From Streptomyces sp. TLI_105 (GTDB lineage Bacteria; Actinomycetota; Actinomycetes; Streptomycetales; Streptomycetaceae), in NCBI RefSeq assembly GCF_900105415.1, contig NZ_FNSM01000001.1:6573501-6637500 (forward strand): 64,000 bases of DNA. Direction: 5' to 3'. The notes beneath the pieces were generated by a model that was not told the origin of the DNA, did not search any database, and worked only from the letters and a program-made list of their open reading frames with translations. Every line of letters begins with the position of its first letter. Position 1 is the stretch's first letter. The translations under genes and the position numbers were made by a program. Below are positions 43,596 to 52,440 of this stretch, in pieces.

Positions 43596-45077
43596 ATGAC
43601 CAACTTCCCTTACTTACGCCAGGACTTCGCCGCCTCGCTCGTCGTGTTCCTCGTCGCCCTCCCCCTGTGCGTCGGCGTCGCCGTCGCCTCGGGAGTCCCG
43701 GCCGAGCTCGGACTCGTCACCGGCATCGTGGGCGGCATCGTCACCGGTCTCCTGCGGGGCAGCAGCCTGCAGGTGTCCGGACCGGCGGCGGGACTGACCG
43801 TGCTGGTCTTCGAGGCCGTCACCGAGTTCGGGCTCGCCACGCTCGGTGTGATCGTCCTTACCGCCGGGGTGCTCCAACTGGCCATGGGCGCCCTGAAGCT
43901 GGGTCGCTGGTTCCGGGCGATCTCCGTCGCCGTCGTCGAGGGCATGCTGGCCGGTATCGGTCTGGTGATCATCGCCGGTCAGCTGTACGCGGCGGCCGGC
44001 CTGAAGGCTCCCGCCTCCGGCGTCGACAAGATCCTGGGGATGCCCGGGGCCGTCTTCGGCGCCTTCGGCAGCACCACGGCGCCGGCCTCGCTCGCGGTCG
44101 GCGCGGGCACCATGGCCGTGGTGGTGGGGTGGAAGCACCTGCCGAAGAAGGCGCGGACCGTGCCGGGCGCGCTCGCCGCGGTGATCCTGGCGACGGCGGT
44201 CACCCTGGCGTTCGGCCTGCCGGTGGCCACCGTCGAGGTGAACGGCCTGATCGGCTCCGTCCAGCTGCCCGGCGCCGGCGCCTTCGGCGAGCTGGCGGAT
44301 CCGGCCGTCCTGGGCACGGTCCTCGCCTTCACCCTGATCGCCTCCGCCGAAAGCCTGTTCAGCGCCGCCGCGGTGGACCGGCTGCACGACGGTCCACGCA
44401 CCCAGTACGACAAGGAGCTCATGGCGCAGGGCGCGGGCAACGCGGTCTGCGGTGTGCTCGGGGCCCTGCCGATGACCGCGGTCATCGTCCGCAGTTCCGC
44501 CAACGTGGCGGCGGGCGCGAAGACCAAGGCGTCCCGCGTCCTGCACGGCGTGTGGCTGCTGCTGTTCGCGGCGCTGCTGCCGGGGACACTGGCGCTGATC
44601 CCGCTGCCCGCCCTCGCCGGCATCCTGATCCACGCGGGCTGGAAGCTGATCCCGTTCCGCGGGGTCGCGGCGCTGTGGCGGGGGCACCGGGGCGAGGCGC
44701 TGATCCTGGTGGCGACGGCCGTCGCGATCGTCACCGTGAACATGTTCGAAGGCGTGCTGATCGGACTGGCCCTGTCCGTGGCCAAGACCGCCTGGGAGAC
44801 GTCACACGTCAGACTGGAGGTCATCGACAAGGGCGCGGGCCCGCTCCAGGCACATCTGTCGGGCAACGCCACCTTCCTGCGGCTGCCGAAGATACTCGAC
44901 AGCCTGGAGGCGCTGCCCCAGGACCGACCGATCGTGGTCGATGTCTCCGGCCTGCACCACCTCGACCACGCCTGCCGTACGGCCCTGGAAGCGTGGGCCG
45001 CACGGCACAGCGTGGCCGGCACGGAACCCGTGAGGGTCACCGAGCCCCTGAAGGTCACGTCCCCCGAGCCGGCCTGA
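43596..45077 (+). CDS. SulP-family anion (bicarbonate/sulfate) transporter with STAS domain
   Basis: A 493-aa membrane protein. YLRQDFAASLVVFLVALPLC is the family N-terminal helix, then about 11 more segments, with SAESLFSAAAVDRLHDGPRT as the signature, and a C-terminal STAS domain (LSGNATFLRLPKILDSLEAL, DRPIVVDVSGLHHLDHAC). AAGGGAG precedes the ATG. Coupled to the carbonic anhydrase gene, which favours bicarbonate as substrate. Confidence 0.92.
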   Translation: MTNFPYLRQDFAASLVVFLVALPLCVGVAVASGVPAELGLVTGIVGGIVTGLLRGSSLQVSGPAAGLTVLVFEAVTEFGLATLGVIVLTAGVLQLAMGALKLGRWFRAISVAVVEGMLAGIGLVIIAGQLYAAAGLKAPASGVDKILGMPGAVFGAFGSTTAPASLAVGAGTMAVVVGWKHLPKKARTVPGALAAVILATAVTLAFGLPVATVEVNGLIGSVQLPGAGAFGELADPAVLGTVLAFTLIASAESLFSAAAVDRLHDGPRTQYDKELMAQGAGNAVCGVLGALPMTAVIVRSSANVAAGAKTKASRVLHGVWLLLFAALLPGTLALIPLPALAGILIHAGWKLIPFRGVAALWRGHRGEALILVATAVAIVTVNMFEGVLIGLALSVAKTAWETSHVRLEVIDKGAGPLQAHLSGNATFLRLPKILDSLEALPQDRPIVVDVSGLHHLDHACRTALEAWAARHSVAGTEPVRVTEPLKVTSPEPA

Positions 45078-45136
45078 CGTCGGACGGAGTCCTGGGGGAG
45101 GGCCGGGTGGGGCGCCCCGTGAACCGGCGGGTCCCG

Positions 45137-46765
45137 TCAGAGTTCCGTCGCGCGGAACGTCACCCGGCCCGCCACCGTCGTCAGGCGGACCGGGACGTCC
45201 GGGAGTTCCGTCGCCGGGGTGGTCAGGGGATCCGCCGCCAGGGCCGTCAGATCGGCGCGGTGGCCGACGGCCAGCCGACCCGCCCCGTGCTCCTCGCCCG
45301 CCGCGTACGCCGCCGCCGTCGTCATGCCCCGCAGCGCCTCCAGCGGCGTGAGCGCCTGCTCCGGCCCGTGCGGCGCCTGCCCGAGGTCACGGCTCGGGCG
45401 CCGGTGCCGGGCCCCGGCCATCACGCCCAGCGGCGGGAACGGCGCGATCGGCCAGTCCGAGCCGAGGACCACGGTCGCACCCGAGTCCGACAGGTCGCGG
45501 CAGCGCCACGCGCGCGCGGCGCGCTCCTCGCCGAGGCGCCGCGACCAGTTGTCGGTGTGGTCGGCGCGGGTGAAGTCGCAGCAGTGCGTGGGCTGCATCG
45601 ACGCCAGGACGCCCAGCTCGGCGAAGCGGCGCAGCGTGTCGTCCGGCACCGTCTCGATGTGCTCGACCCTGTGCCGTACGCCGCCGCCCCCGTCCGTCCG
45701 CGCCTTCTCGACGGAGTCCAGGACGTGCCGTACGGCCGCGTCGCCGATGGCGTGCGTCGCGGTGGCCACGCCCGCCCGGTGCAGCTCCCCGATGATCCGG
45801 GTGTACGCCTCCGGGTCCGGCCAGAACGCGTGCGTGGACTCGCCGTGGCAGTCCGGCCGCTCCAGCCACGCCGTGCCGTTGTCGATCGTCCCGTCCATGA
45901 AGAGCTTCACGCCGGCGACCCGCCACAGCTCCCCGCCCGTGCCCTGCTGCTCGATCAGCGCGCGCACGCCGTCGGCGTCGGTGCCCGGCTGGCACCAGGG
46001 CGCGACCCGGAGCCGCAGCGGCAGCTCGCCGGCCGCGTCGAGCTCCCCGTACAGGGCGAGGCTGTCGCCGTTGGCGTCCATGGCGTGACCGCCGGTGAGG
46101 CCCGCCGCCGCCATGGACCGCAGCGCCGCCGCGAGCCGCTGCCGGCTCTCCTCGCGCGTCGGCCGGGGGGCGACCCGCTCGACCAGCTCGCAGGCGGCGT
46201 CCTCCTGGAGCAGCCCGGTCGGGCGTCCGTCGGCGTCGCAGACGACCTCGGCGGAGGCCTGGTCGAAGGTGCGGGGGCCGTCGACTCCGGCGAGTTCGAG
46301 GGCCCGGCGGCTGGCCAGGGCCGAGTGCGCGTCGAAGAGCAGCAGGAAGGCCGGCACCCCGTCGAGCACCGCGTCGAAGGGGGCGGTGCCGACGGGTCGG
46401 TCGCCGAAGACGTTCGGGTCCAGACCCCAGCCGAAGAGCCACTGGCCGCGGTCGAGGGACCGCACCTCGCGCGCCAGCGCCTCCCGCACGTCGTCGAGGT
46501 CGGCGCAGTACGACAGGTCGAGACCGTGGGTGAGTTCGGCGCCGGAGACGGGGTGCAGGTGGCCGTCGACGAAGCCGGGGGTGACGACGGCCCCCTTGAG
46601 GTCGACGACGGTCGTCGCCGGAGCGGCCAGCGCCCGGATCTCGCGGTCGTCGCCCAGGGCGGAGATCCGGCCGTCGTCGGAGACGGCGAGCGCGGTCTCC
46701 GGCAGGAACGCCCCCGTACCGGGGTCGAGCAGACGGGCGGAGTGCAGGACGAGTCGGGTGCGCAC
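45137..46765 (-). CDS. Amidohydrolase family protein (YtcJ-like)
   Basis: A 542-aa metal-dependent hydrolase. VVTPGFVDGHLHPVSGAELT carries the HxH metal motif, followed by later metal ligands in GLTGGHAMDANGD, THAIGDAAVRHVLDSVEKAR and LGSDWPIAPFPPLG. The large insert domain matches the YtcJ/NfdA branch that hydrolyses N-substituted formamides and related compounds. GTG 46765 was preferred (GGAG upstream and the family start VRTRLVLHSARLLDPG). It is preceded on the same strand by the TetR gene. Confidence 0.88.
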   Translation of the reverse strand: MRTRLVLHSARLLDPGTGAFLPETALAVSDDGRISALGDDREIRALAAPATTVVDLKGAVVTPGFVDGHLHPVSGAELTHGLDLSYCADLDDVREALAREVRSLDRGQWLFGWGLDPNVFGDRPVGTAPFDAVLDGVPAFLLLFDAHSALASRRALELAGVDGPRTFDQASAEVVCDADGRPTGLLQEDAACELVERVAPRPTREESRQRLAAALRSMAAAGLTGGHAMDANGDSLALYGELDAAGELPLRLRVAPWCQPGTDADGVRALIEQQGTGGELWRVAGVKLFMDGTIDNGTAWLERPDCHGESTHAFWPDPEAYTRIIGELHRAGVATATHAIGDAAVRHVLDSVEKARTDGGGGVRHRVEHIETVPDDTLRRFAELGVLASMQPTHCCDFTRADHTDNWSRRLGEERAARAWRCRDLSDSGATVVLGSDWPIAPFPPLGVMAGARHRRPSRDLGQAPHGPEQALTPLEALRGMTTAAAYAAGEEHGAGRLAVGHRADLTALAADPLTTPATELPDVPVRLTTVAGRVTFRATEL

Positions 46766-46907
46766 GGTGGCTCCAGGAAGAGGGCGGGAGGCGGTCGGGG
46801 TGGCGGGGCCGGAGGGCGGGGGTGAGGCCGGTGGGCGGGTGACGGGGGCGGTGGCGTGAGGCCGGTGGGCGGGGTGGTGGTCGTCGGCGCGGCCCGGCAC
46901 CGTTCGC

Positions 46908-46988
46908 CTGCGGGGCCTGCGGGGCCTGCGGGATCTGCGGCATCTGCTGGACCTACGGGACCCGCAGGATCTGCGGGACCTGCTGCCG
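46908..46988. repeat. Degenerate 9-bp tandem repeat (nine units) between amidohydrolase and TetR genes
   Basis: Units of the form CTGCGGGRY repeat with period 9 (first two CTGCGGGGC, then variants such as CTGCGGGAT, CTGCGGCAT, CTGCTGGAC, CTACGGGAC). No coding is likely here. Period 9 keeps every reading frame open, which creates false reading frames. Confidence 0.75.
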
Positions 46989-47023
46989 AGTGGCGTCCGG
47001 CGCGGCGCGGTGGTCTGCGCCCG

Positions 47024-47683
47024 TCAGCGTGGCTCGGTCGGTTCCCCCGGCAGTCGTACGTCGGTCAAGGCGCCGTACGGCAGGCCGAGTTCCCGTTCCG
47101 CCGTCGTCACCGGCAGCCGTGTCACCGCCTCCGGGCGGTTGCTGCGGTCGGTGTTGGCGTGGGCGCCCAGGCCGTCGAGGACCACCAGGATCTGGATGGC
47201 CGCCGCGCGCGGGTCGTCCGTGCGGAACTCGCCGCGCTCGACGCCCTCGCGGATGAGTCCTTCGAGGCGGTCGTCGGAGGCGAGCTCCTGCTCGGCGACC
47301 CGGTCGCGGAGCACGGGCCGGTAGCGGCTGAGGTGCCGGGCGTTGATCCACAGGCGGCTGATGTCGTCGTACGCCTCTCCGGCCGAGAGGGCGAAGTAGC
47401 GCGCGAGGTACTGCGTGGGGGTCCCGTCGGGGCGGTCGGCGGGCAGCAGGGCGTCGAGCTCGCCGGTGGAGGCGACGCTGAAGGCCTCGGCCACCAGATC
47501 CTCCGCCGAGGGGAAGTAGTGGCTGATCAGACCGGGGCGCACGGCGAGCTCGTCGGCGATGCGCCGGAGCGTGACGCACTCCAGGCCCTCGGTCAGGGCG
47601 ACGCGGGCCGCGGTCTCCACGATCTCCGCCCTACGGGCCTCGGGAGTTTTCCGAATTCTCTTGCGCTGGACGCTTGACGGCAT
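47024..47683 (-). CDS. TetR-family transcriptional regulator
   Basis: A 219-aa repressor. The helix-turn-helix region is RRAEIVETAARVALTEGLEC followed by VTLRRIADELAVRPGLISHY. The C-terminal ligand domain (TetR_C_6-like, YLARYFALSAGEAYDDISRL) resembles the BetI-related group. Divergent from the NCS1 permease and upstream of the amidohydrolase, it probably controls both. A candidate operator lies in the spacer. Confidence 0.93.
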   Translation of the reverse strand: MPSSVQRKRIRKTPEARRAEIVETAARVALTEGLECVTLRRIADELAVRPGLISHYFPSAEDLVAEAFSVASTGELDALLPADRPDGTPTQYLARYFALSAGEAYDDISRLWINARHLSRYRPVLRDRVAEQELASDDRLEGLIREGVERGEFRTDDPRAAAIQILVVLDGLGAHANTDRSNRPEAVTRLPVTTAERELGLPYGALTDVRLPGEPTEPR

Positions 47684-47694
47684 ACCGGCGATGC

Positions 47695-47714
47695 TATTGA
47701 GTGTGCGACCAATA
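47695..47714. promoter_or_regulatory. Inverted repeat TATTG-N10-CAATA, candidate TetR operator
   Basis: Five-base arms 47695-47699 and 47710-47714 lie in the 69-base spacer between the divergent TetR and permease genes, 12 bases from the TetR start. It is A/T-rich for this genome. Confidence 0.4.
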
Positions 47715-47752
47715 AGCAACCAGGTGGGCACCACACGCATCCGGAGGGCCGC

Positions 47753-49186
47753 ATGGCTTCCACGATCCCCGACCCCGGCGCCGCCCGCGCCGAGGTCACC
47801 CCGCCGGCCGACCGGCCCGGCCGCATCGAGGCCCACGGCATCGATCACATCCCCGACGGCGAGCGCCACGGACACCCGCGCGAGCTCTTCTCCGTGTGGG
47901 CCGCGGCGAACGTCAACTACCTCAGCCTCGTCATCGGCGGCGCCCTCGTCCTGATGGGCCTGAGCCTCTGGCAGGCCGTCGGCGTGATCGTCGTGGGCAA
48001 CCTCTTCTGGGTGCTGACCGGGCTCCTGGCCACCTCGGGACCGGCCGCGGGCGCGCCGAGCGAGGTGATCACCCGCGCCCTGTACGGCGTCATCGGCAAC
48101 CGGGTGAACAACGCGGTCGGCGGCTGGCTCGTCTCCGTCTGCTACTTCGCGCTCAACCTCGCGGCCGCCGCCACCGCCGCCTTCGCGCTCGTCGAGAAGG
48201 CCGGCATCACCGCGAACGTCCCCGTCAAGGTGGCGGTGGTCGTGGTCATCGCCGCTCTCACCCTCGCGATCAGCGTCTACGGCCACGGCCTGATCATCAA
48301 GCTGTACCTGCCCCTCACCCTGGCCCTGGCGGGTGCCTTCACCGTCGTCGCCCTCGCGGTCTTCCGCCACGCCGACTTCTCGTACGCGCCCGTCGACCCG
48401 CCGGCCGGCACCGGCCTCTGGGCGGTGCTCGTCGCGGGCGTCACGATGATCGCCTCGGGCCCGCTCTCGTACACGACGAGCGCCGACTTCTCGCGCTACC
48501 TGCCCCGTACGTCCTCGGCGAAGGCGATCGCCGGATGGACCGCCCTCGGCGCCTTCGTCCCCAGCGTCGTGGTCAGTTCGCTGGGCGCGTTCGCCGCCAC
48601 GGCCGTCGACATGACCGACCCCCAGAACGCGCTGCAGGAGATCCTGCCGGGCTGGTTCGTGCCCGTCTTCCTGCTCGCCCTGGTCCTCGGCACGATCTCC
48701 ATCAACGCCCTGACCGCGTACAGCGCCGGACTCGCCCTCCAGGCCGTCGGCCTGCGCATCCGGCGTACCGTCAGCGTCCTCTTCGACGGCGCCGTCGCGG
48801 TCGCCCTCACGCTGTACGGCCTGCTGGTCTCCAACTTCCTGGACACCGTCAGCAACGCCCTCCAGGTGATCGTCGTCCTGATCGGCCCCCTCATGGCCGT
48901 GTACGCCACCGACATCGTGCTGCGCCGCAACCGCTACGACGGCCGCGCGCTCTCGGACGAGACCCCCGGCAGCCCCTTCTGGTTCACCGGCGGCGTCAAC
49001 GGGGCGGGCGCCCTCTCCCTGATCGTGGGCGTGGCCTCGGCCGCCCTCTGCGTCAACACCCTCTACACCGGGCCGGTCGCCACGGCGCTCGGCGGGGTCG
49101 ACCTCTCCCTGCCGGTCGGCATGATCGTCGCCTCGGGCCTGTACGTGCTCCTCGGCCGCCGCGCGGTCAGGGCGACGAGCGACTGA
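47753..49186 (+). CDS. NCS1-family permease (purine-cytosine permease type)
   Basis: A 477-aa membrane transporter with about 12 helices. The HPRELFSVWAAANVNYLSLV start (a conserved stretch near residue 43) and VLTGLLATSGPAAGAPSEV, NYTSADFSRYLPRTS-like TTSADFSRYLPRTSSAK are NCS1 hallmarks. GGAGG precedes the ATG. Substrate may be a nucleobase, allantoin or similar. Paired with an amidohydrolase and a TetR gene, it may supply a cyclic amide or formamide substrate. Confidence 0.9.
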   Translation: MASTIPDPGAARAEVTPPADRPGRIEAHGIDHIPDGERHGHPRELFSVWAAANVNYLSLVIGGALVLMGLSLWQAVGVIVVGNLFWVLTGLLATSGPAAGAPSEVITRALYGVIGNRVNNAVGGWLVSVCYFALNLAAAATAAFALVEKAGITANVPVKVAVVVVIAALTLAISVYGHGLIIKLYLPLTLALAGAFTVVALAVFRHADFSYAPVDPPAGTGLWAVLVAGVTMIASGPLSYTTSADFSRYLPRTSSAKAIAGWTALGAFVPSVVVSSLGAFAATAVDMTDPQNALQEILPGWFVPVFLLALVLGTISINALTAYSAGLALQAVGLRIRRTVSVLFDGAVAVALTLYGLLVSNFLDTVSNALQVIVVLIGPLMAVYATDIVLRRNRYDGRALSDETPGSPFWFTGGVNGAGALSLIVGVASAALCVNTLYTGPVATALGGVDLSLPVGMIVASGLYVLLGRRAVRATSD

Positions 49187-49293
49187 GCGGCGGGGCGGCG
49201 GCCGCGAGGGCGGCGGTGACCGCCCGCGACCCCGCCCCCAGCCGCCGGGCGGCCGGAGCCCACCCCGGCCGCCCGGCACCCCTTGCGGCAGGA

Positions 49294-49974
49294 CTACCGG
49301 CCCGCCGCCTCCACCAGGCCGCGCATCACGCGCAGGTCCTCGCCCATCTCCGGGTGCCACTGCACCCCGAGCGCCCAGGCCGGCGCGGCCAGTTCCACGG
49401 CCTCCACCGTGCCGTCCTCCGCGTACGCCGAGGCGGCGAGCCCCGCGCCGAGGCGGTCGACGGCCTGGTGGTGGTAGGTCGGGACCTCGGCGAGTTCGGG
49501 CACCAGCGAGGCGTACCGCGTGCCCGGCACCGGCTTCACCGCGTGCCGGCCGATCACGCCGACCGCCTCCACGTGCCCGTCCAGGTGCTGGATCAGCGTG
49601 CCGCCGAGCGCCACGTTCAGGAGCTGCATGCCCCGGCAGATGCCGAGCAGCGGAGTGCCGGAGGCCAGGGCGGCGTCGACGAGGGCCAGCTCCCAGCTGT
49701 CCCGGGCGCGGGCCGGCGGGCCGGTACGGGGGTCGGGCTCGGCCCCGTACCGCACGGGCTCGACGTCCGCCCCGCCCGCGACGACGAGTCCGTCGAGCCG
49801 GGCCACGACCGCCGCCGCGTCCTCGGGCCCACCGGGCGGCAGCATGACCGCGAGCCCGCCGCTCTCCCGTACGAGGCGCGGGTACGCGGCCGGGAGCAGC
49901 GCGGCGGTCATGTCCCACACGCCCCAGCGCGCCTGGTCCAGATAGGTGGTCACGCCGATGAGCGGCTTGGTCAC
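49294..49974 (-). CDS. Class I glutamine amidotransferase-like hydrolase (gamma-glutamyl-GABA hydrolase PuuD type)
   Basis: A 226-aa hydrolase with the catalytic triad Cys113 (LLGICRGMQ), His207 and Glu209 (GVQWHPEMG). VVAGGADVEP and YHHQAVDRLG match the peptidase C26/PuuD family that cuts gamma-glutamyl amides. GGAGGAA stands before GTG 49974. It lies on the same strand as the permease and regulator of the amine cluster and would remove glutamate from the oxidised intermediate. Confidence 0.9.
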   Translation of the reverse strand: MTKPLIGVTTYLDQARWGVWDMTAALLPAAYPRLVRESGGLAVMLPPGGPEDAAAVVARLDGLVVAGGADVEPVRYGAEPDPRTGPPARARDSWELALVDAALASGTPLLGICRGMQLLNVALGGTLIQHLDGHVEAVGVIGRHAVKPVPGTRYASLVPELAEVPTYHHQAVDRLGAGLAASAYAEDGTVEAVELAAPAWALGVQWHPEMGEDLRVMRGLVEAAGR

Positions 49975-50008
49975 GGAACTTCCTCCAGAGGTGTGGAGCA
50001 TCGGTGGG

Positions 50009-51442
50009 TCAGTCGCGTTCGAGTTCGGCTTCGGCCGCGGCGAGCGCCGCGAACTCCTCCTCGGGGGCCCTGGCCACCAGATGGTGCCGACTGTAGAACG
50101 CGAAGTAGGCGAGGGCGATCACGTACACCCCGAGCGCCATGAAGGCCGCCGTCCGGTCCACCAGGAAGGTCGCGACCAGCGCCGACAGGGCCAGGACGAA
50201 GGCCACCGACGAGGTCACGATCCCGCCGGGCGTGCGGTACGGCCGGTGCAGCCCCGGCTCGCGGCGGCGCAGCACGATGTGGGAGAGCGCCATCAGGGCG
50301 TACGAGATGGTGGCGCCGAAGACCGCGATGTTCAGCATCCGCGCCCCGTTCCCGGTCCCGGCGGCGAGCGCGAAGCCGATCGTGCCGGGGATGAGGAGTC
50401 CCAGGTAGGGCGACTTGCGGCGGCTGGTCAGGGAGAGGAACCGGGGCAGGTAGCCGGCCCGGGAGAGGGCGAACAGCTGGCGCGAACCGGCGTAGATGAG
50501 GGAGAAGAACGAGGCGACCAGGCCCGCGAGGCCCGCGTAGTTCACGAAGCGGCTGAGCGCCGTCGGCTCCCCGTCGCCCTGGAGCGCCACGACCAGCGGG
50601 TTGCCCGCCTCCTGGACGGCGGCCGCGCCGCGCGCCCCGGTGGCGGCGAAGAAGGTCATGACGGCGAGCAGCACCAGGATCCCCATCGAGATCGCGAGCG
50701 CCCTCGGCATCGACCGCACCGGGTCCTTGGCCTCCTCGGCGGCGAGCGGCACGCCCTCGACGCCGAGGAAGAACCACATGCCGAAGGGGAACGCGGCCCA
50801 GATCCCGAGCAGTCCGAAGGGCAGCCAGGAGTTCGAGCCGAAGGCCGCGCCGTCGACCGGGATGTCGTTCAGGCCGTCCACGTGGAAGTCGGTGAGCGCG
50901 CCGAGCGCGAAGACGACCAGGGCCGCGACCGCGATCGCCGTCACGATCAGGCTGAAGCGCAGCGCCTCGCCCACGCCCCACAGGTGGATGCCGATGAAGA
51001 GCGCGAAGCAGACCAGATAGACCGGCCAGCCGGACTCCAGGCCGAAGAGGCCGAGGGACTCGACGTAGTCGCCGATGAAGATGGAGATCGCGGCGGGGGC
51101 GAGGATGTACTCGATGAGGATCGCGGTGCCGGTGAGGAAGCCTCCCCAGGTGCCGAGCGCCCGGCGGGCGAAGCCGTAGCCGCCGCCCGCGGTGGGCAGG
51201 ATGGCGGAGAGCTCGGCGAGCGCGAAGACCAGACAGGCGTACATCGCGCCCATCAGGACGGTGGCGACGGCGAGCCCGCCGAAGCCGCCCTTCGACAGGC
51301 CGATGTTCCAGCCGGAGAAGTCCCCGGACACGACGTACGCCACGCCGAGGCCGGTCAGCAGCAGCCAGCCGGCGCTGCCGCGGCGCAGGGCCCGGCGTTC
51401 GAGGTAGTCGTCCTTCGACTGCGTGGTGTCTTCCAGCGTCAT
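50009..51442 (-). CDS. APC-family permease, ethanolamine permease-like
   Basis: A 477-aa membrane protein with about 12 helices. LGVAYVVSGDFSGWNIGLSK at the first helix is characteristic of the ethanolamine permease branch, followed by LAELSAILPTAGGGYGFAR. WFFLGVEGVPLAAEEAKDP is the conserved middle region. I place the start at ATG 51442. With the adjacent GS-like enzyme, it should bring in ethanolamine or a related amine. Confidence 0.85.
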   Translation of the reverse strand: MTLEDTTQSKDDYLERRALRRGSAGWLLLTGLGVAYVVSGDFSGWNIGLSKGGFGGLAVATVLMGAMYACLVFALAELSAILPTAGGGYGFARRALGTWGGFLTGTAILIEYILAPAAISIFIGDYVESLGLFGLESGWPVYLVCFALFIGIHLWGVGEALRFSLIVTAIAVAALVVFALGALTDFHVDGLNDIPVDGAAFGSNSWLPFGLLGIWAAFPFGMWFFLGVEGVPLAAEEAKDPVRSMPRALAISMGILVLLAVMTFFAATGARGAAAVQEAGNPLVVALQGDGEPTALSRFVNYAGLAGLVASFFSLIYAGSRQLFALSRAGYLPRFLSLTSRRKSPYLGLLIPGTIGFALAAGTGNGARMLNIAVFGATISYALMALSHIVLRRREPGLHRPYRTPGGIVTSSVAFVLALSALVATFLVDRTAAFMALGVYVIALAYFAFYSRHHLVARAPEEEFAALAAAEAELERD

Positions 51443-51604
51443 GGCAGCGTCAGCTCCCCGCAACGGCCCAATGGATTGGAGCCATACCTTTGCGGTGGCC
51501 GACGGGGGAGCGCAACCCCCCTGCGTTACTTTCGGGTTACGCGGCGGGGGTGCCCGCCCTGCCGCCCACCCCGCCGCCCGCCCCGCGCCCGGCCCGTCCG
51601 CCCC

Positions 51605-52333
51605 TCACGTCAGGAAGCCCCGCAGCAGCGCCGCCGTGCCCGAGCAGTGCTCCCGCATCACCTCGCGCGCCGCGTCCGCGTCCCCGTCGAGCACGGCCTC
51701 CACCAGGGCGGTGTGCTGGTGCTGGGAGTGCTCCAGATTGCGTACGAGCAGGGGGATGCAGTCCAGGAGGTCGTTCACCGTCGCCCGGACGGCGGCGTAC
51801 TGGGCCGTCAGCGTCGGCGAGCCGGAGAGCTCCGCGAGCGTGAGGTGGAGCAGGGTGTCCTGGCGGCGGTAATCGGCCAGCGGGGCGTCATGGGTCGCCG
51901 CGAGGGCCGTCCGCAGCCGCTCGGCGCCCGCCGCGTCGAGGCCGTGGGCCGCGCACAGGCCGGCGGCCCCCACCTCCAGGACCTCACGGAAGCGCAGGGT
52001 GTCCTCCATGTCGACCGTGGCGATCCGGCGGCGCAGCTCGTCCTCGTCGGCCGTCTGCACCCGGGGCAGCACGAACGTCCCGCCGTACCGGCCGCGCCGG
52101 CTCTCCACGAGCCCCTGCTCCTGGAGGACCTTCAGGACCTCGCGCAGGGTGACCCGGCTGATCCCCATCCGGTCGGCGAGCTCCCGCTCGGCGGGCAGCC
52201 TCTCCCCGCCGGGCACCAGGCCGAGCCGTACCACCTGGAGGATCTGCTCCAGGGCCTCCTCGAATCCGTTGCCCGCCCGCACCGGCCGCAGCACGGGCGT
52301 CAGCCGGTCCGCCGATTCACTCGTACTGGCCAC
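51605..52333 (-). CDS. FadR-type GntR-family regulator
   Basis: A 242-aa regulator: winged helix (ILQVVRLGLVPGGERLPAER, ISRVTLREVLKVLQEQGLVE) then the FCD helical domain with metal-type His/Asp (EVGAAGLCAAHGL, HLTLAELSGS, HQHTALVEAVLDGD). GTG 52333 follows GAGGA. Divergent from the GS-like gene across a 107-base spacer and upstream of the permease; likely local control of the amine cluster. Confidence 0.9.
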   Translation of the reverse strand: MASTSESADRLTPVLRPVRAGNGFEEALEQILQVVRLGLVPGGERLPAERELADRMGISRVTLREVLKVLQEQGLVESRRGRYGGTFVLPRVQTADEDELRRRIATVDMEDTLRFREVLEVGAAGLCAAHGLDAAGAERLRTALAATHDAPLADYRRQDTLLHLTLAELSGSPTLTAQYAAVRATVNDLLDCIPLLVRNLEHSQHQHTALVEAVLDGDADAAREVMREHCSGTAALLRGFLT

Positions 52334-52440
52334 GTCCTCGTTCCCCTTTTCTCCGGCACTTCCCGCTCTCCGGTACTTCCCAAGCAATGGTCTTCCGCAA
52401 TACCTTATGGCTCCCGGCAGGCCGAAGGAGGAGCAATCCC

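Noticed and set aside
43469..46825. A 1118-codon plus-strand open frame across the SulP and amidohydrolase genes
   Set aside because: Its translation is Arg/Gly-rich low-complexity sequence with no motif, and it overlaps two clear genes in other frames.
46908..47000. Collagen-like Gly-x-y reading (GPAGPAGSAASAGPTG)
   Set aside because: It arises from a degenerate 9-bp DNA repeat in an intergenic spacer; no ribosome site or flanking coding signal supports translation.
52334..52440. FadR-type operator in the spacer between the GntR-type regulator and GS-like genes
   Set aside because: I found ATTGC half-repeats around 52384-52404 on the minus strand, but no convincing symmetric site of the TNGTNNNACNA type, so I do not list one.
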